From NCBI GenBank assembly GCA_002343335.1, contig DDSI01000243.1, positions 1-5,877 on the forward strand: a DNA stretch of 5,877 bases, given 5' to 3'. The translations under genes were made by a program, and so were the position numbers. Below, piece by piece: positions 1-5,298 of the stretch. Origin of the DNA: Bacteriovoracaceae bacterium UBA2394. Lineage in GTDB: Bacteria; Bdellovibrionota; UBA2394. Under the pieces are notes generated by a model. That model made no database searches, was not told the DNA's origin, and worked only from the letters and a program-made list of their open reading frames with translations. Each line of letters begins with the position of its first letter. Position 1 is the first letter of the stretch.

Positions 1-1204
1 TGAGTCGTATGTTGCTCTTCGCAAGCGCATTCGCAATTGATTTGGTATCGGTCGCCGAAATGCTGTAATTGGCCATCGAGATTGTGGAGAACACCGCGCC
101 CCCTCGACCGTCGTCATAGGCGCGCGTTCCTAAATCTCGCATACATGCGAGCATGCGACCCGTGAAGGATTCAGCGTAATAAAAAACTTCGATATTGGGA
201 TCCTTGCTCATCTCACAAATGTTTTTCATGAGCGGCTTTCCTTGATTGCATGGGCCCCCATTTTTGCCGGCTGCGATCGCTCTTTCTGCTTCGCCATAAG
301 TGCCATCGAGAGCTTGTCCACCAATTCCCGCACGCACAAAGAGGAGTCGCTTCGGTGAATCGGGGGCGGATCGATTATTGGAAGGAATACATTCGCGAGG
401 AAGTGGGCGACGCGCATTTGCATTCTCCGCATGACTGAGTACGCGGCTCACTTGGCGAACTTCGGGTTTCGCGGGAGCGCCTGTGGGTTGCGGACAAATA
501 GCCGGACCCTTCACCTTTTGTACAAGTGGAGTCGTGCGCGGTCGGCCCTTAGGGAGCGTGGCGAAGCCTTGTCGCACTTCATTTTTCCAAAGATCATAAC
601 CTTGAGAATTCAAATGCAGGCCATCGTCGAATAATTCGCTGCGAGGATTGCCGGCGCTATCGAGCATTTGATCATGCACATTCGTGTAGGACATGAAATT
701 TTTGTTCACTTCAACTTCCTGACGGAGTTGAGAATTCAGTTGTCGCACCTGGGGCATCTCGGCTCGACGATTCGGCGAGGGTTTCACTGAGATTACCTGG
801 ATGTGCGCTTGCGGAGCGGCGGCGTGAAGGGCCGCCACCACTTTTTTGAAATCATTCAATGTTCCTTCAACGCCTCTGGCATCGGGGAAGAGAGGAATAT
901 TTCCCGCGAGATCATTATCTCCCGCATAGAGCACGATCTCCCGAGGTTGAATCGCACGCACTTGATCGATGTCTTTCAGAATATCTTTGTAGTAACCGCC
1001 ATTGCGACCAATCGTACGCACATCATATTCAGGAAAATCATTCGCCGCGCGGGATTCCCAGCGCTTGATCGAGGAACTTCCGAGTAAAAGCGCGATGGGT
1101 TTCTTTGCAACGGTGGAAGTCTGGGCGTGTGCCGTGAATGAGGGGGAAATGAGGCAAGCAAGCGCACTCATCCAAACGAAAAGGGATTTAACCTCAACAG
1201 ACAT
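1..1204 (-). CDS. Exported SGNH/GDSL-family hydrolase with unrecognised C-terminal extension (partial, 3' end outside window)
   Basis: The reading frame is open from the ATG at 1204 to the left edge (401 codons, no stop). An in-frame TAA four codons upstream (ATG-proximal codons ACA, GCC, TGG intervene) fixes this as the first ATG. No good Shine-Dalgarno is adjacent; an AAGGA lies about 19 nt upstream. Residues 1-27 look like a Sec signal peptide (K6, hydrophobic stretch, cleavage after AHA). SGNH blocks follow in order: GSSSI at 42-46 (probable nucleophile S44), a block II-like GRNGG at 66-70, YAGDNDLA at 93-100 (oxyanion-hole N97), ISVKPSP at 138-144, and DDGLHLN at 193-199 (D194 and H197 of the triad). 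This pattern matches the GSSS/YAGDNDLA subgroup of SGNH hydrolases, which cleave ester bonds; the substrate here is unknown and the site is probably periplasmic or extracellular. The usual hydrolase ends near residue 218. A Pro/Arg-rich linker (about 220-285) then leads to a second region with several Cys (272, 319, 330, 354) that I do not recognise. Confidence 0.88.
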   Translation of the reverse strand, partial: MSVEVKSLFVWMSALACLISPSFTAHAQTSTVAKKPIALLLGSSSIKRWESRAANDFPEYDVRTIGRNGGYYKDILKDIDQVRAIQPREIVLYAGDNDLAGNIPLFPDARGVEGTLNDFKKVVAALHAAAPQAHIQVISVKPSPNRRAEMPQVRQLNSQLRQEVEVNKNFMSYTNVHDQMLDSAGNPRSELFDDGLHLNSQGYDLWKNEVRQGFATLPKGRPRTTPLVQKVKGPAICPQPTGAPAKPEVRQVSRVLSHAENANARRPLPRECIPSNNRSAPDSPKRLLFVRAGIGGQALDGTYGEAERAIAAGKNGGPCNQGKPLMKNICEMSKDPNIEVFYYAESFTGRMLACMRDLGTRAYDDGRGGAVFSTISMANYSISATDTKSIANALAKSNIRL

Positions 1205-1227
1205 CCAGGCTGTTTAAATGCAATCCT

Positions 1228-1260
1228 TGCGCCATCGGGAGGTCCCTTATAAGTGGCGCA
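1228..1260 (-). promoter_or_regulatory. Nested inverted repeats around a possible -10 box upstream of the SGNH hydrolase gene
   Basis: TGCGCCA (1228-1234) and TGGCGCA (1254-1260) form a perfect 7-bp inverted repeat with a 19-nt spacer. Inside it, GGGA-gg-TCCC (1237-1246) is a second, smaller palindrome. On the minus strand the spacer reads CTTATAAG, and TATAAG (1246-1251) would serve as a -10 box for the gene starting at 1204. No convincing -35 is visible at the right distance. The arrangement would suit an operator over a promoter or a stem-loop in the 5' leader; these cannot be told apart here. Confidence 0.35.
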
Positions 1261-1318
1261 GATACGGCAGAATTGCCCGGTATGCAAAAAGTAGCTGCCC
1301 CATGGAAAACCTTGCAAA

Positions 1319-1439
1319 AATTGGGGACAGGATACCCTTTCACTTTTTACAGTGATGAGCAGGTACTGCCGACGGATTACCCGACGCTCTAGTTTTCATT
1401 TCCACCTTTAATTAGTGAAAACATATACTGTCCCCAATT
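1319..1439. mobile_element. 121-bp inverted-repeat element with GGGGACAG ends (REP/MITE-like, non-autonomous)
   Basis: AATTGGGGACAG (1319-1330) and CTGTCCCCAATT (1428-1439) are a perfect 12-bp terminal inverted repeat. Similarity continues inward for about 20 more bases with one gap, since both ends carry a TTTCACT-like block. The interior has a hairpin TCACT/AGTGA (1340-1344 with 1351-1355) and a 7-bp pair GTTTTCA/TGAAAAC (1392-1398 with 1416-1422), plus CCGACG twice near 1369-1386. No open reading frame fits inside. From general knowledge, GGGGACAG-type sequences recur near Y1 (REP-associated tyrosine) transposase genes; I infer a related non-autonomous element or an inverted pair of REP units. 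It sits between two minus-strand genes and ends three bases beyond the stop codon of the upstream one, so its stem could also affect transcript ends. No clear target-site duplication is seen. Confidence 0.6.
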
Positions 1440-1442
1440 AAA

Positions 1443-1994
1443 TTAATTTGTCTTCCATTTGATGCTGCAGCCGATGGCGGAGGTTTGCTCAAGGCGGGGC
1501 GATTTTCCGGCGAGTAGATCCTCGATCGCGTTTTTTAAATAAGGTACTTTCACAGTCGAGGGTTCTCGAGGTGAGTCGTCTAGTTTTCCGTGATAACGAA
1601 GTTTGCGTTCTTTATCGTAGACATAAAATTCCGGCGTGCATGCGGCGTTAAATGCGCGCGCGATTTCTTGTGTGTCGTCGCGCAAATAATCGAAATTAAA
1701 TTTCTTCTCCTTTGCGCGTTCTTGCATTTTCTCAAATGAATCTTCGGGATGGCTACGATCGTCATTGGGATTGATACAAATGAAGGCGATACTTCTGCCC
1801 TTAAAGCTATCCACCAACTGAATAAGCCGCTCCTCATAAGCCTGCACATAGGGACAGTGATTGCAGGTGAATCCAATCACCAAAACCTCCTTAGACGCGT
1901 AGTCCTCCAATTTATGAAGACCTCCGTCGACTCCTGGAAGCGCGAAGGACGGGCTCGCGGTATTCAACTCGATCGGTTTGGTTTCTAAAGCCAT
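1443..1994 (-). CDS. Thioredoxin-like / AhpC-TSA family redoxin with CNHC active site
   Basis: A complete 183-residue protein with no signal peptide, so probably cytoplasmic. The thioredoxin fold is clear: N-terminal SPSFALPGVDG (14-24), a beta strand VLVIGFT (37-43), the redox motif C44-N-H-C47-P, and the cis-proline region ACTPEFYVYD (118-127, P121). The middle part INPND (74-78) and the tail GCSIKWK (175-181) are familiar from the CNHCP-type thioredoxin/peroxiredoxin-like proteins found widely in bacteria. These are presumed to reduce disulfides or peroxides; no specific substrate is known to me. Extra cysteines lie at 73, 119 (two residues before the cis-proline) and 176. The start ATG has a modest ACAGG four nt upstream. 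The gene is divergent from the FAD oxidoreductase, sharing a 137-bp intergenic region. The stop TAA is followed after three bases by the inverted-repeat element at 1319-1439; the presence of the family tail suggests the gene is intact. Confidence 0.9.
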   Translation of the reverse strand: MALETKPIELNTASPSFALPGVDGGLHKLEDYASKEVLVIGFTCNHCPYVQAYEERLIQLVDSFKGRSIAFICINPNDDRSHPEDSFEKMQERAKEKKFNFDYLRDDTQEIARAFNAACTPEFYVYDKERKLRYHGKLDDSPREPSTVKVPYLKNAIEDLLAGKSPRLEQTSAIGCSIKWKTN

Positions 1995-2019
1995 ACAACC
2001 TGTCTAAACGCGCTTTAGG

Positions 2020-2065
2020 TTCGTGAGAACTTGAATTTATAAGCCATTGGTCGGTGGCTCACGAA
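2020..2065. promoter_or_regulatory. 8-bp perfect inverted repeat in the divergent intergenic region, with a possible -10 box
   Basis: TTCGTGAG (2020-2027) is the exact reverse complement of CTCACGAA (2058-2065), with 30 nt between. Nested within is AGCCA (2042-2046) paired with TGGCT (2055-2059). The spacer is AT-rich and on the minus strand contains TATAAA (2036-2041), 41 nt upstream of the thioredoxin-like start and a fair -10 candidate for that gene; its -35 is weak. The right arm ends four bases before a TTGACA box facing the oxidoreductase gene. The position suits an operator controlling one or both divergent genes, but it could equally be a structural palindrome. Confidence 0.4.
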
Positions 2066-2068
2066 TGA

Positions 2069-2098
2069 TTGACACATCGCGGCGCGTTTTCGTAGACC
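2069..2098 (+). promoter_or_regulatory. Candidate sigma-70 promoter for the FAD oxidoreductase gene
   Basis: TTGACA (2069-2074) is a perfect -35 consensus. With an 18-nt spacer the -10 would be TAGACC (2093-2098), which keeps only three consensus positions, so the pair is unbalanced and may need an activator. Transcription would then begin near 2105, leaving a leader of about 27 nt before the GTG start. Confidence 0.4.
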
Positions 2099-2117
2099 GA
2101 AAGGTAGGGAACAATTT

Positions 2118-2125
2118 GAGGGGGG
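2118..2125 (+). promoter_or_regulatory. Strong Shine-Dalgarno deciding the GTG start at 2132
   Basis: GAGGGGGG lies six bases before GTG at 2132. An in-frame TGA at 2117-2119 rules out any start further upstream, and the next in-frame ATG is at residue 128, after the FAD-binding motif. The GTG start is therefore well supported. Confidence 0.7.
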
Positions 2126-2131
2126 TTTGTC

Positions 2132-3745
2132 GTGAGGGGAATTCGATCCATTCTGATCGCTTTAACAATCGTATCGCTGACATCATTCAAAAGAGCCGAG
2201 TGTATCAGCCTCGTCAGCAGCCACGATGAACTTCAATACGACGCCATCATTGTAGGCGGAGGATTGGCAGGACTCAGCACGGCACTCTACTTGAGCGACC
2301 AAGGAAAGCGCGTTCTCATTTTGGAAAAAAATGATTTCGTGGGCGGGCTTGCCAGCCACGATACCACTGCCGATGGCCTCACCCACTCGCGCGCGGCAGC
2401 GTACTGGAGCTCACCTGACAAACGCTGGCAAAAAAAACTCTTTGAACGTTTAGGAATTGGCGAATCCACGGATCGATTTCGAATATATCGACCGTCCGAC
2501 TCCTTTCTCTACAAAGGAAAAATGTATCGCCACATTTGGGGAAAGGAATTTCTCGCGGAGGCACCTCCAAATTTTCAACTCTTCTTGGAAGAACTAATGC
2601 GAGCGGATGATCGAAATCTTATTCCCATTCATCCCATTGAGGATGCAAAGAATTTGACGATGGATGATTGGACAGCAGAAGAATGGATCCGAAATATGCC
2701 CGTCGCTCTGAAACGACGCACGAGCCCGGAAGCTAAAGCGCTTTACAAAAAAATTATGAGCGATCCTCGCATCAGCGAGGACGATCCCATGCGCGCGGTG
2801 CTCGATTTAATTGATGTGTATACGCGATCGGCTCTGGGACTTTCGGTCGGCGAAGTTTCCGCATTGGCGCTCGCAAATTTTTACATGTCGGAAGTGGAAG
2901 ATCGCTTCACCTCCACCAAAGCCACCGGGGAGATTGTGGAAAGAATTCTAAATATTCTCAAATCGCGATCGAAGTTGGTGGAGATTCGAACGGGCGTTAC
3001 GGCGTCTTCGGTACAACCTCGCGAAGAGGGGGGAACCGTCACTTCGGAGGATATTCATTCTAAGGTCGCGCGAATCGATCACGCCAAATCCGTCGTGATG
3101 GCACTCCCTCCAAAAGTTTCCGCCAAGCTCGTGAAAAATTTCTCGCAGATCGCATCGGACAAAGTCGAGGCGATCGAATCGATTCGCTACACTCCCTACT
3201 TGATTCACCAAGTGTGGGTGCGAAATTATCCAAAGGATGCTGGTTACGATGTTTGGATTCATGACGGTGAATATCAGGTGGGCGAACCCACCGACGCAAT
3301 TGCCACCCAGTGGATGGATCCTAAGCATCACTATGATTCTGAGGTCACCTTGATTAATCTTTATCAGCCTCTTGTAGAAGAAAAGGAAACGCCTTCCAAA
3401 GAGCGAATTGAAGAGCTTCGAAAGATAGCCATCAGCAGCTTTCTGAGGATCTATAATGAATCCCCCAATCAAAGAGTTCCCCTCACGGTGGAAAAATTTC
3501 AGAGTATTTTCTGGAAAGATGCCATTCATCAAGTGAGACCGGGCTTCTTCCGAAAAATTCAATCGCTCTCGCAACCCGTCGGCGACATCTACTTCGCCTC
3601 AAGCACGCTTGGACTACCTTCAGTGGAAGAAGCGATGTATCGGGGCTATCGCGCGGCGAAGGCGATCATATTGAAAGAGAGATTAGCGAGGTCTCAGCAA
3701 AATTGTGGCGATTCAGTGGAGGCGTTGGCTAGCCTTTCACATTAG
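2132..3745 (+). CDS. FAD-dependent amine-oxidase-type oxidoreductase (NAD(P)/FAD-binding Rossmann protein)
   Basis: A complete 537-residue protein starting at GTG. The FAD-binding fold is textbook: YDAIIVGGGLAGLS (36-49, GxGxxG type), the acidic end of the second strand LILEK (62-66), then GG at 71-72, as in flavin amine oxidases, protoporphyrinogen oxidases and phytoene-desaturase-like enzymes. Further family features are the helix and strand at 264-296 (TGEIVERIL, then IRTGVTASSV), the VVMALPP strand at 321-327, and the C-terminal FAD contact GDIYFASS followed by SVEEAMYRGYRAAKAI (484-512). The substrate is unknown. Residues 1-24 carry two Arg and a hydrophobic core (ILIALTIVSLTS, 7-18), so the N-terminus resembles a Sec signal or membrane anchor. 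There is no twin-arginine motif and the cleavage site is unclear. The gene is alone on its strand, divergent from the thioredoxin-like gene, and its last 17 bp overlap the convergent cyclic-nucleotide-binding gene. Confidence 0.9.
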   Translation: MRGIRSILIALTIVSLTSFKRAECISLVSSHDELQYDAIIVGGGLAGLSTALYLSDQGKRVLILEKNDFVGGLASHDTTADGLTHSRAAAYWSSPDKRWQKKLFERLGIGESTDRFRIYRPSDSFLYKGKMYRHIWGKEFLAEAPPNFQLFLEELMRADDRNLIPIHPIEDAKNLTMDDWTAEEWIRNMPVALKRRTSPEAKALYKKIMSDPRISEDDPMRAVLDLIDVYTRSALGLSVGEVSALALANFYMSEVEDRFTSTKATGEIVERILNILKSRSKLVEIRTGVTASSVQPREEGGTVTSEDIHSKVARIDHAKSVVMALPPKVSAKLVKNFSQIASDKVEAIESIRYTPYLIHQVWVRNYPKDAGYDVWIHDGEYQVGEPTDAIATQWMDPKHHYDSEVTLINLYQPLVEEKETPSKERIEELRKIAISSFLRIYNESPNQRVPLTVEKFQSIFWKDAIHQVRPGFFRKIQSLSQPVGDIYFASSTLGLPSVEEAMYRGYRAAKAIILKERLARSQQNCGDSVEALASLSH

Positions 3746-4112
3746 TCAGCACTTTCTCATTCGCAATTTTGATTTTGGCGATGAGAGCTTTGATGAGAAT
3801 TTTCAGCCAGTCGGGTTGCTGCTTGAAATAAACTTCGAAATTGAAAGTATCGAGTTCATACACGGTGGTGGGCATCGCCGCTTCGACAGTGGCCACGCGA
3901 GGCTCCTCGGAGAAGAGCGCCATTTCTCCGACCAATTGATTGGGACCGAGCTGACCAATCTCCTTTCGCCCCGAACTGGTCGTGACCGATACCCGCAACC
4001 GGCCAGAAATCACGACAAAAACAGATTTGGATTTCTCGCCTTCACGAAACAAAACCTCGCCGGTCTTTAAATCAATGGTGGTTACTCTTACGGAAGATTC
4101 TGCGGTGGTCAT
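3729..4112 (-). CDS. Stand-alone cyclic nucleotide-binding domain protein
   Basis: A complete 127-residue protein made almost wholly of one cNMP-binding (CAP_ED) domain. The beta-barrel glycine landmarks are present (LKTGEVLFREGE, 15-26; VVISGRLRVSV, 33-43). The phosphate-binding cassette reads VGEMALFSEEPRVATVEA (61-78), keeping the G62-E63 pair and R72, the residues that bind ribose and phosphate in CRP and PKA-type domains, so nucleotide binding is plausible. The C-terminal part (100-122) is helical. There is no DNA-binding helix-turn-helix, kinase, cyclase or channel, so it cannot be a complete CRP-type regulator and may act through a partner protein. No signal peptide. AAGGGA lies six bases before the ATG. 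It is last in a run of minus-strand genes, 122 bp after the coiled-coil gene, and its 3' end overlaps the convergent oxidoreductase by 17 bp, which leaves no room for a terminator between them. Confidence 0.9.
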   Translation of the reverse strand: MTTAESSVRVTTIDLKTGEVLFREGEKSKSVFVVISGRLRVSVTTSSGRKEIGQLGPNQLVGEMALFSEEPRVATVEAAMPTTVYELDTFNFEVYFKQQPDWLKILIKALIAKIKIANEKVLTNVKG

Positions 4113-4137
4113 AAAGGGTCCCTTTTTGACAATTGTA
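4113..4137 (-). promoter_or_regulatory. Candidate -10 box and palindrome directly before the cyclic-nucleotide-binding gene
   Basis: On the minus strand TACAAT (4132-4137) matches five of six -10 positions; no good -35 is seen 17-18 nt upstream. Between it and the ATG is AAAGGG-T-CCCTTT (4113-4125), a perfect palindrome with 6-bp arms that includes the Shine-Dalgarno. The single-base centre is too short for a full RNA hairpin, so a DNA-binding site is likelier than an RNA structure if it has any role. The palindrome may also be chance. Confidence 0.3.
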
Positions 4138-4234
4138 GCGCTCCTTTTGTGCTTTTCAGAACACTTTTCGGTAGACGTAGCCCGTTAGCAGCCAACCCGA
4201 TATCGAAGACCTGGCAGCTTAAGTTGGGGTTAAA

Positions 4235-4801
4235 TTACATGGATTTCAGTCGAGCGTGGGCTTCATTCAAACTGCGGCTCAGAAGATCAGCATTTTTCTC
4301 CAGATTTTTCATCTCAGAAATTTTCGCAGCTTCTCGCAACGCTTCCGCCTCGTTGAGAAGAGTGGCAAGGCGCAAATCGAACTCCGGTAGATAATTCGAG
4401 ATCGGCTCGCTGCCACCTGCAGCAAGCGCATTCTTTTTCGCATCGGCAATTCGGAGGGTAAGCGACTGGGCGCTTTCACCTAATCTTTGGAATCGCGCGA
4501 GAATTGCTTGAACTTCGGCTTGGCGACTTTGGAACTCCTCCATGCGTCCAGCGACGAGTTCGGCCGCAACCTCCGCGCGCGTACGCATCGAATCGAGTTC
4601 GCTCGCTAAGACTTCCACACCCGAACCGACGCGCGCGCCACAGTCGGCAAAATGACCCATCAATTTTTGTGCCCGAAGAAGTCCCGATTCTTTATCAAAT
4701 CGAACTTCACTCAATTGATGAGCCAGTCTTTCTAATTCCTGCACGTCATTATCAAATGCCGTTGCCACCTCAAGAAAACGTGAAATAGTTTTTTGTCCCA
4801 T
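4235..4801 (-). CDS. Hypothetical helical / coiled-coil protein
   Basis: A complete 188-residue protein that I do not recognise. It is soluble-looking, with no signal peptide or membrane segment, rich in Ala, Leu, Glu, Arg and Ser, and with spaced hydrophobic residues suggesting long helices at about 5-125 and 142-187. The break between them is an AAGGSEP...YLPEFD stretch (127-142). One Cys (54). The overall look is of a coiled-coil or four-helix-bundle protein, possibly structural or a partner for another protein, but no function can be assigned. Start choice is tentative: the ATG at 4801 has no close Shine-Dalgarno (AAGGA lies about 17 nt upstream). It lies 65 bp after the DoxX-type gene and 122 bp before the cyclic-nucleotide-binding gene on the same strand, so co-transcription is possible. 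Coding is supported by the long frame and plausible residue composition. Confidence 0.75.
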   Translation of the reverse strand: MGQKTISRFLEVATAFDNDVQELERLAHQLSEVRFDKESGLLRAQKLMGHFADCGARVGSGVEVLASELDSMRTRAEVAAELVAGRMEEFQSRQAEVQAILARFQRLGESAQSLTLRIADAKKNALAAGGSEPISNYLPEFDLRLATLLNEAEALREAAKISEMKNLEKNADLLSRSLNEAHARLKSM

Positions 4802-4866
4802 GAGAAGGGCTTAACAGGTCCTTTAAGGGGTCGCGAGGCCATTCCCTCTAACTAAAGCCGAGTCGC

Positions 4867-5256
4867 TCAACGATCGCATTTTCGAAGCGGGAGAATTTGG
4901 CGAAGACGAGGCTCACGCAAATAAATCCCGAGCCACACGATAATCCCGAATAAGGCCTGCTGATAAAAAGGATCCCCCACTCGAAGGTGCGCAAGAATCG
5001 CGCCCCCCATGTAACCCGCCAGAAGAATTGCTCCCAGAATCGCGGTGTGCGGAACGAGATAGAGAATGACGCAACTGAGTTCCAAAATCGCCAACCCGAA
5101 CAAAACTCCTTCGGGCAATCCAAGATGCGCCATTCCCTGAATGACTTGTTCATTCGGATTCAACTTCATCAGGCCACTGATCACAAAGGGGACCGAAATG
5201 AGCAGGCTCAAAACTCTCCCCACCCAAACCTTTTTATCGGACGTCTTCCAATTCAT
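4867..5256 (-). CDS. DoxX-like family integral membrane protein
   Basis: A complete 129-residue protein with four predicted membrane helices at about 12-29, 50-67, 71-90 and 100-114, the usual size and topology for DoxX-like proteins. Family landmarks are SGLMKL (27-32), the MAHLGLP loop (42-48), LAILEL (55-60), GAILLAGYMGGAILAHLR (75-92) leading to VGDP (93-96), and the end IYLREPRLR (111-119). Such proteins sit in the cytoplasmic membrane; DoxX relatives have been linked to quinone or thiol redox functions and oxidative-stress responses, but this subgroup has no assigned reaction. The Shine-Dalgarno is weak (AAAGA just before the ATG). The gene follows the partial gene at 5299 by 42 bp and precedes the coiled-coil gene by 65 bp, so it may belong to a minus-strand operon. 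Confidence 0.88.
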   Translation of the reverse strand: MNWKTSDKKVWVGRVLSLLISVPFVISGLMKLNPNEQVIQGMAHLGLPEGVLFGLAILELSCVILYLVPHTAILGAILLAGYMGGAILAHLRVGDPFYQQALFGIIVWLGIYLREPRLRQILPLRKCDR

Positions 5257-5298
5257 GTCTTTATGGTAATGCGAAGTGAAATTTTTCAGCTACTAAAA

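Noticed and set aside
273..280. GCGATCGC, the cyanobacterial HIP1 octamer
   Set aside because: Only one full octamer is present, and the gene content gives no sign of a cyanobacterium; the shorter CGATCG excess is reported separately.
226..432. Short minus-strand frame with its own ATG at 432
   Set aside because: It is an alternative frame inside the continuous hydrolase frame. A frameshift splitting the hydrolase was considered, but the frame from 1204 to the left edge has no stop.
803..1087. Plus-strand open frames over 250-1217
   Set aside because: The minus-strand frame here carries the complete SGNH motif set and a signal peptide; the plus-strand products have no family features.
1205..1442. 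Possible hidden small gene, tRNA or CRISPR repeat in the intergenic region
   Set aside because: No cloverleaf, no regularly spaced direct repeats and no frame with start and Shine-Dalgarno; the inverted-repeat element and palindromes account for the visible structure.
2948..3574. A 208-codon minus-strand open frame inside the FAD oxidoreductase gene
   Set aside because: It is wholly covered by the plus-strand gene, whose FAD motifs run on both sides of it; the antisense product has no recognisable motif and looks like a shadow frame.
4113..4234. Possible rho-independent terminator between the coiled-coil and cyclic-nucleotide-binding genes
   Set aside because: Only weak 5-bp complementarity (AACCC with GGGTT) with a loop of about 28 nt and no T-run in the right place.
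4848..5153. A Trp/Phe-rich minus-strand frame overlapping the DoxX-type gene
   Set aside because: The other frame matches the DoxX-like family over its whole length with proper membrane helices; this one is a frame-shifted shadow.
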